64,000 nt of DNA from Acanthacorydalis orientalis (GCA_034766995.1 CM068322.1:2568089-2632088), one strand, 5' to 3'; positions 34,865 through 48,141 are shown, counted from the stretch's first letter. Notes: a model not told the origin generated them from the letters alone. Program-made: numbers and translations.

Positions 34865-37045
34865 TAGAATAATATTGAGTTGTTCGGAAAATTCAAAACA
34901 ATCTTTTCACTTACTAAATTAAACACATTTCTCATTATTCAATGATATTTTAACCAAAATTACAATTTAGTTTTTCACTTGAAGATTTTTCAATTTCTCA
35001 ATCTACTGTACATTTGCTTACAAAAAACTTTAAAAACAATTTTAAAATAATAACGTTTATGTATAATTTTTAAATCAGTTATTTGTTTCACTCTTATCAT
35101 ATTTAATAATTATAATTTATTTCTAACATTATAAATATGAACGATATGGACTGAAAATTGTGGAATATCGTATTCCGACATACAAGTATTTAAATTATGA
35201 CTAATAACGTTAAGTGAGAAAACTTAATATGTAGAAGCGAGATAGACGTTTCATCAAAAGTTAAGACAGAATGTGTGTTATCAAAAAATTACATTATCTA
35301 TCAACATTTCTTCTAATTCTTGTGATTTTCATGAAAAAACATCTTTCAATATGTATCTAAAACTATAACCTGTTTTATATGTATATTTCGCTATATTTAT
35401 AGCGCGTTTTTGAATATTTATTTGTGAAAAATGGCAACGATGAATGAAAAATGGCGTTATTGGCGTAATTCGTCTAGTATGTGATAATTTCTTTCTGTAT
35501 ATTTACTCTTATGAAGTTAAATGATATTTAAAAATTTCTACATCATTAAATAACAATATTATATGTTTTGTTATTGAATATTATTTTAAAAAATTATAAA
35601 ATTATCATTGATATATAAAATATATAAAGTATATACACGAAATATTTAAAAGAAAAATTATAATTGTATTTCTCATATTCATATTTTTTATTTTCGAATT
35701 TTATTTCATTTTCCATTCTATTTAATGAATTCATTTATAGTTATTTGTATTTATTTAAAATTATTATTGTTAGTGTTTAATGTTTATATTTACAATATCT
35801 ATATTATTACTATTACAAACAAAAATGCCTTTCAGTAAGTTTTATATCGTTATCGTATAATATTCCTTAAATACCAAATTAATTCACATAAACATTATTC
35901 TTTTATCAGTGGATCACAAAATTTAATTTTCATACTTTTCATAAATAAGTATTTTTATTATTTTAGTATTATCATTTTTTATTCCTAACCCTAAATTTAT
36001 AGGAACAAAAATCTACTACGATTCAATATTTTAAATAATTTGCTGTCCTTGTTTTCGAATATCATTAGAATTTTCAGTAAATTTACACAATCAAACAATT
36101 AATAATTGAGTAATTTTAAATGCTACAAAATATATTTGTATAATAAACTGCACCCATCCATTTTTATCAATAGTGAAAAATTCCTTATTAAGATGTCAAA
36201 AAATAAATAAATCATTAAATATTTGGTACCATTACTGTTATCTATAATTCTTGATATATTGTTAGATATGTGAGTTATTTATATTCATCTGAATATATCT
36301 CTATTACACTTTTGACATGTAATTTATCAATGGACTCAACTATTTGTTCAATACTTGTAATCAAGTCTCAATATTAATCAACAATAATTAAGTTGCGATT
36401 TAAGATTTCTTTTCGTAAGGGATAATTTTTTTAGTAATGTATACCACGTATTTAAATGCTATGTTATGATTATTTTAATACATACGTGCAGTTGCAAAAA
36501 TATCAATGATTGAAACGCCTTTTATATCTAAGCATTCATTATCTTAGTTTCATTACTATAACCAAGTGATAAATTACTGTAAAATTAGAAACTTTTTACA
36601 ATGCATTTATTTCTAAATGTCTAAAATATTTTGAATATTGACTTATTAAATTTTATTATAAAATATCTGCTGTATCAAAGCATCCTTACAGAAATAATTA
36701 AAAAATCATTGAATGTCTGTCATGAAATATATTTAATAATAAAGTAAATTTTTGACGTTCCAAATCAGTTAAATTGTATTGAATAGTAATTTGTGAGCTG
36801 ATTCAATCGATATATTGTATTCATTTTCATATAAAATAACAAGATGTAATGTGAACTCGTAACAGTACGATGAAACTTTAAAGAAGTGTACAAAGCGTGT
36901 TTGTCGCATTTGTGTTATTTGGATATTATAAAAATGTGTGACCACAGATTTCAAAAATTAATAGATAATCCTGAAGTGAAACATGTTTATTCTTCTGTCA
37001 TATTTTTATTACAGCTCAGATCTGGTACTATGCGACTTCCGTCTA
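34863..37045. other. AT-rich intergenic DNA
   Basis: No gene, repeat or transposon signal recognised in this unusually plain stretch. Confidence 0.55.
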
Positions 37046-37090
37046 TTAAGTTGGTACAAAAATAATGGCGATTTTATCATTTGAAAACCA
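37046..37090 (+). repeat. Solo mariner TIR
   Basis: TTAAGTTGGTACAAAAATAA at 37046, then TGGCGATTTTATCATTT. It matches the 5' end of the 16778-18056 mariner read inward from 18056. It follows a TA dinucleotide. No transposase follows. Confidence 0.75.
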
Positions 37091-37980
37091 TGTAAAAACG
37101 GTTGTTATTTAGTTAATTTATCTTTTATTTATTAGTTAAGGAGCACGTTAAGGTTACTTAGGAAAGGTCATATTTTTTGTGTCATTTTAAACAATTTAAG
37201 ATGTATGAGCTCGTGTGTAAAATTTGACACCTGTTCCTCGTAGTTCACGTTTGCTTTGAACATAAAAATTTAATAGACAGCTATACTATAACATGAAAAA
37301 TGTGATCCATCGTATATTAATAAAAAATATTCATTATTTGATATTTCTTAAAATATTTCGACAAATATGAGATCAGAGATATTTTGCAGTTTAAGAAGAA
37401 TTGTTTTTTTATACTATATAAAACTTTTCAAATTTATACTAGTTCTTATATATCTGATAACTAAACTGTTCCTTAAAAATATTAATGAAACCTAATACAA
37501 TTTAAACATAAAGTAAAAATATATTCAAATTACATTACCAAATATCAGTTAAAATTTATTTTTAGACGGGTTTAGCATCATATACTTTGCTGTTAGTAGG
37601 TTGTACTTACTAATCTTTACAATTAAATGATATAAGTGTAGAGGTAAATAAATTAAATATTTAATAAATTAAATATTCCTTAATGAAGCTATAAACAACT
37701 AAATTATAATGCTACAAACTAATTATAATGTAGTTAAATATATCAAATCTTGCATTAGTATAATAATAGTTTGGAACTATAACACCAGTTGATTTTCTGA
37801 TTAAGATTTAAGTATTAAATATAAAACGTATTTTAAATTATTTTTTTTTCATGTAAAATTCAATGACAATTAAATATTTTTTATAAGAAAACAGGCAATA
37901 AAATAATAGATGTTTCCTTTTGCCTGTACGTTACCAGGAAAGAGACAAATACAATACCACAAAATTAAAATGAAATAGGA

Positions 37981-37984
<4 letters not shown>

Positions 37985-38031
<47 letters not shown>
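37985..38031. repeat. (TA)n microsatellite
   Basis: About 23 TA units. Confidence 0.95.
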
Positions 38032-38033
<2 letters not shown>

Positions 38034-38579
38034 ATTTTGTGCGGTGATCTTAATTCTTAATGATCCTCATTACTTCCTATTTTAATTTTATTATTGACGA
38101 TGAGAGATAATTTTCATAATCTGTACCTATAATTTGTATATATAAATTGCTATATTATATGGATTATTTCTTTTATAATTATTAATATAAAAATAAATAT
38201 ATCATACAGGATTTTAAAAAATTCACATAACCTGGTGTATTTATTATTAAAGTAAGAACATATTTTTAAAATATTTGATAGCCGAACGCTATTATAACAA
38301 ATATGTGACAAGTAAATAGAAACAAAATTGGTTTGTCTTCTAATGAGATAAAAATATGTTAATTAAGGAAATAATTCAATGTACTGATCGATTTTCTTTC
38401 ATCTTCAAGTAATGATTTCAAAATAAAACATTCAAATTTAATACATTATTTTATTAATGTATTGAGTTATAGCGAAATTTTAAATAAAAAATAAAGAGTT
38501 TAAAAATGAAGAATATTGACAGCTGTCAGAAACGCAGTCGTTTTTCGAATATAATCATATACGTTATATTATATATGTA

Positions 38580-38581
38580 TA

Positions 38582-38635
<54 letters not shown>

Positions 38636-38641
38636 TATACA
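38580..38641. repeat. (TA)n microsatellite
   Basis: TA repeats with a TACA step at the end. Confidence 0.95.
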
Positions 38642-38773
38642 CATGTAATTAATTCTATGTAAATGGATTCTTCACATTTATTTTGGTATTATTTAATTAA
38701 CATTTGTTTTCTGTTCTCTATATTAATTTTTGAAAGAATTAATATATACAAATTTATTCGAATAGGTGTGGTA

Positions 38774-38790
38774 CACACACACACACACAC

Positions 38791-38838
<48 letters not shown>
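38774..38838. repeat. (CA)n-(TA)n compound microsatellite
   Basis: Ten CA units, then TACATA steps, then TA repeats. Confidence 0.95.
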
Positions 38839-38844
<6 letters not shown>

Positions 38845-39156
38845 GTAAAATCCATATATACGTGTATATGTATTTATATGTAAAACCGTTTTAGTAGTTG
38901 TTTACAGTAAATGTAAAATTGTATTACGAACGGCAATCAGATAGTTATCTATAGGAATGAAGGAAGAATAAAAAAACTTTTTTTAAAAGGAAATTTTTTT
39001 AAATTTCTGTATTTTGTTAAAAAAATTGTAAAATTTCACAATTGTTAATTCGATGACAATTTAGTTATTCACAAACCACAACATACAATATATAATTTTT
39101 CTTTATCTTGACGTACAATGTTATTTTTCTATACCTTATCGATCTAAAGATACCTC

Positions 39157-39159
<3 letters not shown>

Positions 39160-39219
<60 letters not shown>

Positions 39220-39236
39220 ATATATATGTATATATA
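39160..39236. repeat. (TA)n-(TG)n compound microsatellite
   Basis: TA repeats followed by TGTGTGTGTG and a short TA run. Confidence 0.95.
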
Positions 39237-39861
39237 GTATTCATTTATAAATAAATTTTTTTCGCAAGACAACACAATTTCTTTGAAAGACAATTCTTAG
39301 AATATTAAATACTTTGAAACTATATTTCTATAGACGTTGCTAGAAAAATTATCTTTCAAAAATGTCCTTTATAAAAATCATGTTCTCAATAATATTCTTT
39401 TTACTGATATAGCTAGATTTAGGCCTAAACTGACTTGAATGGCAAATTTATCATGTGAACTTGAGGGGAAAACGTAATGAATTTAACAAATATACATTCA
39501 TATATTTTGCTCAGGACCTAATTTTTGTAAATGAAGCGAGTATTTAACATTTATTTATTAAATATATTAATATGTTAAAAAATACAAATTTAATAAAATT
39601 TAAGAATTAAAACAGTGTATTTTCTAATTGTTCTGAAAAGTTATATTCAAAAAAATTCCAGCTGCGTTAATAATTACAATAATCAATGAGCAATTATTGG
39701 CCATTTTGATAAAAAATATGTGGTTATAAGTGATAACACACTATTACCAATGAATTTAAAAACATTAGTAAAAATATATAACTATGATCAAATAAACTAT
39801 TACATATACCCAAAAAATAATGCATAGTCTTAATTAGTAACAGTCATTTTTCGGACTGTTA

Positions 39862-40696
39862 GGGCGCGTGCACACTATTGAACGTCACGTAATTTCACGT
39901 GAAAAGACTATATGTGAACGCTATTTTTTCATTGATTTCAATGGTACCCATTCACACTGATGTTACAATATGCACGTCACGCATACGGTTCTTATCTCGG
40001 ACTAGTATTCACACGTTCTCACATTTTCTGTTTCTGCACAGATTTCGTGACATGACAACACTTTTGAATCAGTTGTGAATTGACATTTCAGTTTTTAAAG
40101 TGTTTGAGATAAGTTAAAATTGTGTCGATTTTAATTGAAAATAGTATAATAATGTTTTTTTTATTTTATTTGTATTTTATTCAATTAATAAATGAAATAT
40201 TTTTTTTATTTTATTTGTTCTTTATTTAACTAATAAATTAAACTTACTTATATTTTATAGAAAGTAAGGTTATAGGTGTTAAAACCTGAGTAAATACTAT
40301 TGTACATAAAATATACAAATGTAAAAAAAACAATTTTAAGTTAGAAAGTTAGCCACTGCCCGCCAGATGTGTAAATAAACGGTTTACACACAAAGCATTT
40401 TTAAGTGGTCAAAGGACTACACTATAACAATATAGTATAATATAACCTAGTAATAACATAGTAAAACAATTTTGTCTTTCCAGATGTAAAAAAAAAACAC
40501 AAAAATTAATTAACAACGTTGTTATTTATTAAAACATTTTTTTATAACAACGTTATTTTTAAAAACTATTTGCAAAAACCATTATATGACAGCATCGCAT
40601 AAACACAAAACGTCAACCGCATGACAATAATCTGTCACCATACATCACGTGAATTCACGTTTCATGACATAGCGCGTCAATAGTGTATACGTGCTT
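39862..40696 (-). mobile_element. Harbinger-derived MITE, 835 bp
   Basis: Left end GGGCGCGTGCACACTATTGA. Right end on the other strand AAGCACGTATACACTATTGA. TTA flanks both sides (39859-39861 and 40697-40699). Its left 290 bp are the reverse complement of the last 290 bp of the Harbinger at 26027-28097. For example, AATGGTACCCATTCACACTG is at 39940 here, and the Harbinger carries the complement near 28000. The block around 40485-40560 matches Harbinger 27570-27655. The nuclease gene is missing. It is therefore an internal deletion derivative in the opposite orientation. Confidence 0.9.
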
Positions 40697-40699
40697 TTA

Positions 40700-41898
40700 A
40701 AGTCATATAAACTCAAAGAAATCATAAAAAACATATTTAAAACAGATTTATTTATTTTTGAAATGATAATTGGATTTGGTTGATTTTTCGACAATGTTTG
40801 AGAAAGAAATAACTAAAAAAGATAAAAATAATTATATACAAAGGAAAGAATTGTACAAAAAATTATATCACTAAAATATAAACTGAAAATTCATTGGAAT
40901 TCTATTAAAATATTTCATATGAATATAAATTATTTAATGTTTTCTTATAATTTAAAGAATTTTAATAAAATGTAATAAAATAGTATTTATAGCATTATTA
41001 AACTATGATAATTGTAATATAATACTTTTAAACATGTGAGTTAGGGCAAAGTTTATTTTTTTAGAATAAATATTCCAGTCTCTGAAATATAATTTACTTA
41101 GTTAATATTGCATTATATGAAACATTTTATGAATTTTATATTCAAAATACGTATTAGTTCTGGATTTAATGTGTAAAGGATCAATATGCAAGAAAAACAT
41201 ATTTTTACTATTATAATAATCAAAGTGATGTTAAAACTATTAAGGTATCGATGTAACGATTTCATTATTTTTTTGGGAACTTAAAGGAGTAATCAAAATT
41301 ATTGTCATTTAAATCTTATTTCCGAGTTATTATGTTGTTTTAAACTTAACAATATATCTTGTAAAACTATTGAATACATTATATAATAATACCGAGAATG
41401 TCGATCAAATGTACTAAACTACTTGATAAAAAACCTGATGATACATTTTATTATTAATTTGTTCAAGATATTATGACGAAAGAGGTGTAAATAATATAAT
41501 ATTGGGTATATTTCATCTATTGATAACTAAATATAGAACTGGTTACTAGACAAGAGAGGGTATTATTCTTTTTTCTTTGCTAGTAATACAATTTTGGCAT
41601 TTTTCCATCAACTGAGTTGAGTATTTGTTCTCTATTAATACACTCAATAAGTACTTAAAACGATTTACTTATATATCTTCTGGCATTTATCCATACTTTT
41701 ACCCATTATTATATGTTTCTTCCGTACGAACTTCTTATGTTCTCATTTATGTACATTTTAGTTCAAGATTTGAATTTTATTTGTTTTCAATTTCATGTAA
41801 TGTCTGAACATTTAAACTTTATACAAACTTCATTCTCTAGTTACTAAATATATACAACTGTGATATTGGAACATTATACTTACGTACATTTATTCAGT

Positions 41899-41967
<69 letters not shown>

Positions 41968-42185
41968 TAGGAACTCTTAATTTACTTTTGTTAAGATTAT
42001 CTGAAAGTAAAAAAGGTATTCATATTGATCTCATATAAATCATTTTTAAACTAAATTAAAAATTGTTATTTTGGTATGCTAAATAAATTTTTAAAAACAC
42101 ATGTTCATATGTATTTTTTAAATATTTGTTATGAAATCTCCAAATATCACTAGTCGAATTTCATAAAGTGAGATAACCGTAACTC
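40700..42185. other. AT-rich intergenic DNA
   Basis: Nothing recognised. A (TA)n tract lies at 41900-41961. Confidence 0.5.
41900..41961. repeat. (TA)n microsatellite
   Basis: About 30 TA units. Confidence 0.95.
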
Positions 42186-42187
42186 AG

Positions 42188-42240
<53 letters not shown>
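42188..42240. repeat. (TA)n microsatellite
   Basis: Left flank of the non-LTR fragment. The junction is immediate. Confidence 0.95.
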
Positions 42241-42245
<5 letters not shown>

Positions 42246-42988
42246 ATATCGTCATCTTCGCAAGCACTCCGGAAGAGCTGCAAAAGATGATTGAAGAATT
42301 ATATGATGCTAGTCAAAAAGTTGGCTGAAGCATAAACCCCGTAAAAACAAAAGTGTTGGTTAATGCCTTAGTCTGCCGAAGAAAATTGTAATAAAAAGAA
42401 CATAAATAGAAGAAGTAACGAAGAATATCTATTTGGGCTAGCTTATCAATAAAGATAGATCATTCATTCAAGAAGTAAATAGGAGAATAAAAATCGGATG
42501 AAAACCCCAATATTTAAATTAACAACCCTACTCTGTTTGAAAAAAAATTATTTTCTAAATGTATACTACCACTCCTTACCTACGGTAGCGAAATATAGGT
42601 CCCTAACGATAAAACCATTCAAAGAGTCAAAACAACACAGAGAAGTATAGAAAGATGCATCTTAGGAATAATAAGAAGAGATAGGAAAAGAATAGAATGG
42701 AAAAAATAAGAAAGAAAACATACAGGAGTCACAGATGTAGTTAGAAGAGTAAAGATTCTGAAATGGAAACTGGTGGATCATGTTACGAGAAGAGAACACA
42801 GTCGATAACAGAAATTATTGACTGGGAACCAAGGAATATAAAAAGACCAGTGAATATTTGAATAGGTCGGACAAGGAAATTAAAAATTTTATTGGAAATC
42901 ACTGGAAAAGGTATGCATTTAATCATATAGAATGGAAAATCATAGAAGAGGCCTTCATCCAGCAGTGGACTGACATATGCTGCTGCTG

Positions 42989-42990
<2 letters not shown>
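42241..42990 (+). pseudogene. 5'-truncated non-LTR retrotransposon, RT C-terminal part
   Basis: Begins within the RT catalytic motif as DDIVIFASTPEELQKMIEEL, then YDASQKVG and NPVKTKVLVNA. After frame changes come KLFSKCILPLLTYGSEI, TQRSIERCILGIIRRDRKRI, HTGVTDVVRRVKILKWKLVD and HVTRR. The 3' end carries the block IQQWT-like over ATGGAAAATCATAGAAGAGG, and a CTG/CTGA repeat before the next TA tract. The order of DD, LTYG, RDRKR and GHV.RR is that of RTE-like non-LTR elements, though the clade is uncertain. Stops and frameshifts are present throughout. The 5' truncation falls exactly at a (TA)n tract. Confidence 0.85.
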
Positions 42991-43048
<58 letters not shown>

Positions 43049-43049
43049 T
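42991..43049. repeat. (TA)n microsatellite
   Basis: Right flank of the non-LTR fragment. Confidence 0.95.
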
Positions 43050-44320
43050 ATGTTTAAGTCAAAATCAGAATAAATAATAATTGACTCTTAAATATTTTAA
43101 TAAAGAACTAATTGTGATATATAAAAAATATATAGAAATGTGGAAAATTATGTATATATATATATATATCTATGTGTATGTATAATATTATTTTAATTTA
43201 TTCATCTATGAAAAATATGGATAGGTTTTCGAATTTCTGGTTTGAAATTCACTTTAATATGAAAATAATGGTTGCAATTATTAAATCAAACAATTGCAAT
43301 AATAAATTATACAGAATTATAAGTTGATACTGTAATTGGTCTAAAAAACGTTCAAAAAGTAGCTATAATTTTCTTCAGCGTTAACCATACTAATGAAAAA
43401 TAAAAGAGTGAATAAATAATTGGCAAAACTGACTGACAGCTAAGGTACTGTAATTAACGCAAGCGCCATGTATAGATCACTTGTGGGAACGCATTACAGC
43501 AAAGAAATATTTTTTGTGAAAAAAGAAATTTACTAAAATGCATTGAAACTAAATCGCAAACAAATTCAAACAGTTGACTTGATAATAAGTCTTAAATAAT
43601 GTATACTATTTGACAAGTAAACAGATTTTTTTTCGTAAATAAAAAGCTGAAATATATCAAGATTTAAACTTATAAAGTGCAATAAAGTATGGAGGCAACA
43701 ATTTTCAAATATGAATATATGTATCTGCGTTTAGTTTAGCTAAGACCTAACTAAAATAATCAATGCATTACCGAAAAATATAAATCGATTTTATGAAGAC
43801 ATACATTACCATCTAGACTTCAATTGATATCCAAAATAACAACTAAAAATATTATGTGATATTCTTTAAAATTAACTTAATAGAGAAGCTGTTAACGATG
43901 TAAAGAAATCATCTCAGAACCAAGTAATCGTCTTCGAATCTTGCTTAAGATGTCACCAATACATTTATGAATATGTTGATGAGAAAAATCTAAGGGTGAA
44001 TTAACATTTATTTTATATTGAGGAACAATTCGAAAGAGAAGTAGTAGAAAGTTTATCTGATAATCGTCGATAATTTACTAGAAAAGTTTCAAAAAGTAGT
44101 ATTATACATAATCATGGTAGGCACACAAGGAATTAGATTGAAAATCATAATATAAAATATTTATTTAAGGTGTATGTAAAGAAAAATTAAGACCATTTTA
44201 TTAAAGAATTATAGTGGAAAACTCTTTTATTTCATTTTAAAAACTAAACATTTATTTAATTAGATCTAAGGGTGTTTTTTTTTTGCATAGCACTGTATAT
44301 ATATATATATATATGCGCAC
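43050..44320. other. AT-rich intergenic DNA
   Basis: Nothing recognised beyond short TA runs at 43150-43170 and 44295-44314. Confidence 0.5.
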
Positions 44321-44324
44321 ATGC

Positions 44325-44660
44325 TTATATTAATACCTGTAAAAGTCAAGTATTTGTAATTCGCAAAAGTATTGCGGGTGCAGTTGTCAGTTGGTGAGGA
44401 GACTAATGTTGTGGGTCTCGGTAAGGTATTGTATTTTGTTAGTGTTGACATTATTATGTGTTTATTACCAGCGGTCGGTTGTTTTTCCGCTCTTTAAAAA
44501 TTAATGGCGCATTGCGGCTTGGTTGAGAATACGGTTTCATAATGGTGAATCGGTTGCAGATCGAAAAAGGAAACACGTTTTATGACTCAACTTCCCTTTT
44601 CGAAAAGAACAGTCTTTGGAAATATATCTTTCTCACGTTGACGGATTTTATTTGTTTCGT
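44325..44660. other. Moderately GC-richer patch with a splice-donor match
   Basis: Less AT-rich than its surroundings. CTCG|GTAAGG at 44421 is a plausible plus-strand donor. No domain recognised on either strand. Confidence 0.25.
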
Positions 44661-44939
44661 TTTAAGCTTGTTAAAATATACCCAAATAAAATAAAAAAAC
44701 AAGATGTTGTCGAACTTGCAATAACAATGTTTTTAGATTGTTTCAATTATATCGTTCGATTCTAATAAATTACTGTAAATCTTTTTTATTCAATAATTTT
44801 AATAAACAAATATCAATATTTTAAAAAGGCTGTACACAAATCTATTGATTTATATGATGTTTTATAATAATGTTTCATAAAATTAGCATTCATATTTAAA
44901 AACTATTTTTTAATAAAAAAAATCATATACAATAATCGC

Positions 44940-44999
<60 letters not shown>

Positions 45000-46017
45000 C
45001 AAATTAATCTATAGAAATCATTTCTAGATATTTTTAATTTAACGCTATTTTTTTTATAATAAATTCTTTAAAAAATAATTTCTAGTATTTATTTTCAAAA
45101 TTTACAAGCTATAAATTTGACAATAAAAATAAAATAACAATAAAATTAATCAGAAAACAGAAAATGTAATCAACAATAGTAATAATCGTTTCAAAAAGGT
45201 AATGTGTATAACACCATTATTTGCAAGATACGTGTGAACTACTTAATAAAAAGGACCATTTTTGCTGTTTTCATGTTAATTTTTATATCTAGTTTTTCTA
45301 TATATGTTGTATTTGATTTCGTGACAATGCACTGTATTTTGTAATTACACCAGTTTCGGATTACCTGTTTTACACGCTCAAAGCTTAAATTACGTATCAT
45401 TTGCATACCAAATTTTTCTATTAAATTTACAATTTTATATTCCTGTACGTGGTTTTGCCCTTCCGTTGAATAAAGTTTTAGAATATTTTTTTATATATAA
45501 TAGTTATTAAATATAAAAGGTGCATTATAATTACAGTTATGTTTCTATTAATAAATACAATCTGCATTTATTTTCATTAAAAATCTACTAAGTAAATAAA
45601 GCAACCTTAAACTTTTGAAAAAGATAAGTTTTCCTGGTAAAAAATATATTGACTATTAAGTTATTTTTCAGATCTTTATCTAGAAGATGATAAATTTAAA
45701 TTTAAAATGTTTAGAAAGGGTTTTTTAAGTTACTGTTAAAAGTTGCCAAGAAATAGTATATATAACTCAATGATTTCATACAGTTTTTGTAATTTGTAAA
45801 TTTAAATAATATTTTTGGAAATGTAAAGTTAGCAGTACACCTATGATTGTGTGTATGATGCATACAATTGATGGTCAATCCTTTAATTATTTTCAGTTAA
45901 TGTGTGTTATTTTTCAAGCTTTTAAGTTTCTGAAATAATGGTATTCGAATCAAGTTTATTTTAAAGGAATATGAGTTCCAACATGTTTCTAAAGGATAAT
46001 AAACATCTCAAAATATA
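44661..46017. other. AT-rich intergenic DNA
   Basis: Contains the (TA)n tract at 44943-44997. Nothing else recognised. Confidence 0.5.
44943..44997. repeat. (TA)n microsatellite
   Basis: About 27 TA units. Confidence 0.95.
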
Positions 46018-46134
46018 TTACGTTGGTAGGAAAATAATTGCGGTTTTTTGTTTTCAGAATTTTATTTTTAATTTTTTCCAATGAAATTATTACTTCATCG
46101 TGTTCGTATTAATATCATTATAAACAAAACAGAA
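46018..46134 (+). mobile_element. Mariner 5' terminus (cecropia-type)
   Basis: TTACGTTGGTAGGAAAATAA then TTGCGG, right after a TA. It then has the same 5' UTR as the elements at 5109 and 7980 (TTTTTTCCAATGAAATTATT, GTTCGTATTAATATCATTAT). Homology ends at about 46130, where repeat X begins. No transposase follows. Confidence 0.8.
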
Positions 46135-46252
46135 TAAATATTTTCTGCTATATTCAATTTTCATTCAATTTTATATTGATATATCTTTTTTTAAAAAAAA
46201 TGATAAAATAGTTAAAATCGCTGGTACTTCCTGGTTAAATATTTATAACTAA
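46135..46252 (+). repeat. Repeat X, copy 2
   Basis: Matches 7866-7977 over its length with few gaps. Here it lies inside the TIR rather than outside it. Confidence 0.6.
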
Positions 46253-46261
46253 GCTTCAAAT

Positions 46262-46262
<1 letters not shown>

Positions 46263-46293
<31 letters not shown>
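46263..46293. repeat. (TA)n microsatellite
   Basis: About 15 TA units. Confidence 0.95.
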
Positions 46294-46294
<1 letters not shown>

Positions 46295-46737
46295 CAACAA
46301 TTAATTTGACATTTAACTCATTCAAACGTAAGTAAAAAATTATGAACGAAAGTAATTTAGAAATCAACTCAACTTCCAAGCGTATCGTTTGTGTATAGTC
46401 TCTTGTTGTAAATAGAATTGAATCTAGCCAAATGAATATCCCCCAAACATTATAAAAAAATTGATAAATCTCGCTTCTTTTTCATTAACATTATGTGTAC
46501 CATTACTTGTTATAGTCCTTTACGGATCTGCATCTGAGAAAGAATTTTGAGCTATCTTGAACATATCTGCTACTTTAATACTGTCTAGTAAAGATGAGAG
46601 ACTATAAAGAAAGTGAAAATGGAACTATTATTTTTTTTCATTTTATTACTTATAAATTATCGAGCAAAAACTCTAATTGAAAAAAATAAATGTTATTAGT
46701 ACTGAAAACATATAATTATGCAATATAATTGCATGAT

Positions 46738-46770
<33 letters not shown>

Positions 46771-46794
46771 ATATATATATATACACATATATAA

Positions 46795-46852
<58 letters not shown>
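46738..46852. repeat. (TA)n microsatellite
   Basis: TA repeats with TATG and CACA interruptions. Confidence 0.95.
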
Positions 46853-46855
<3 letters not shown>

Positions 46856-46934
46856 ATAATTATATTTTTACACATCTTAAATTTTTTTTACTTTATTTCA
46901 AGATACAGATATATACAAATAGCAAATATTAGTA

Positions 46935-47045
46935 TAGAAACTAGGGTGCTTTGCCCCATAGTGTCTATGCTCGCCGCCCGTGGACGGCTTCGTCACCACT
47001 CACTTCACTCGGACCCCGACTCGCTTCATTCGTATCCTATATATT
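46935..47045. other. Small GC-rich insert between TA arrays
   Basis: About 110 bp with strongly different composition (GCTCGCCGCCCGTGGACGGC near 46970) between two large (TA)n arrays. There is no tRNA fold or coding motif that I can recognise. Confidence 0.35.
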
Positions 47046-47057
47046 AGCTTAATATCG

Positions 47058-47058
<1 letters not shown>

Positions 47059-47103
<45 letters not shown>

Positions 47104-47106
47104 CTG

Positions 47107-47138
<32 letters not shown>

Positions 47139-47213
47139 TACAACATATTACATAAATACAATATACAACATATACATATATACAACATATATATATATAT
47201 ACATATATACTCG

Positions 47214-47274
<61 letters not shown>
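47059..47274. repeat. (TA)n array with ACAACATATA interruptions
   Basis: The longest TA-dominated array here (about 215 bp). It includes three ACAACATAT blocks. Confidence 0.95.
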
Positions 47275-47277
<3 letters not shown>

Positions 47278-47289
47278 AGTATGTCTATA

Positions 47290-47480
47290 TAAACAAATTC
47301 ACAGTTAGATTGCGCCGTTCGTTTTATAAAGTTACATATTTCATTACAGCTTCATCCGAAGATAAATACTGGTTTTCGGGTCTTTTATGGCTCCCGGCAC
47401 TGTAGAGACGCTCATAGTTCTCATTCGTTAACATCACAAGGCAAGAACTTGCCTAAACTTTGGCTCAAAAAAAAAAACTC
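47290..47480. other. Moderately GC-rich unassigned segment
   Basis: Contains TTATGGCTCCCGGCACTGTA and the short palindrome AGGCAAGAACTTGCCT near 47441. No gene is recognised. Confidence 0.3.
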
Positions 47481-48074
47481 ATTACAGTTGTTATGATACT
47501 AATATCATAATTTTTCGTGTAACTTCAGTGTCATCGTTATTAATAATTTAATACAGGATTTTTACACTTTTTTGTTATATATATATATATGTGTGTTCTG
47601 TAAAATTTCAAAAAATGGACAAAATATTGTACAAATATTGCCATATGTTAACCGTCATTGACCTAGTTCTCAAACATTAAAAAGAAGATTTTATTTTCAG
47701 AAACTGTTTACTTTATGTATAATGAATTATTGACGGTATTATATATTTAGTGTTTGTTTTATTGTTTAAACAATTCAACAGAGATTTCTTTTGCTCATTT
47801 GAAGTCTATGCGAGATTCATTGCTTCACAAGAATCCAGCACTAATTGAAATGAAAGAAGAGAAATTTCTACAAGATAATGTAATATCTCAAATTGTGTTT
47901 CAAACATATAACCATAGTGAATCTTAAGGACGAGACATAGCACTAAATCCTCTGTATCTTGTATCTGGATCTGACCATCAACAGAAATATAAGTATTTAC
48001 GAAATAATCTCAAAGTTGAGATAACAAATTTTATTTTCTTTACAAGAAGTACATTTCTTATAAGCTTATATTAG

Positions 48075-48076
<2 letters not shown>

Positions 48077-48139
<63 letters not shown>
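48077..48139. repeat. (TA)n microsatellite
   Basis: About 31 TA units. Confidence 0.95.

Positions 48140-48141
<2 letters not shown>

Larger units (their letters stand above)
37091..39855. other. AT-rich intergenic DNA with microsatellites
   Basis: Tracts at 37985-38031, 38580-38641, 38774-38838 and 39160-39236. Nothing else recognised. Confidence 0.5.

Noticed and set aside
47800..47960. Possible coding fragment (SLMRDSLLHKNPALIEMKEE)
   Set aside because: Short, interrupted, and without a family I can name.
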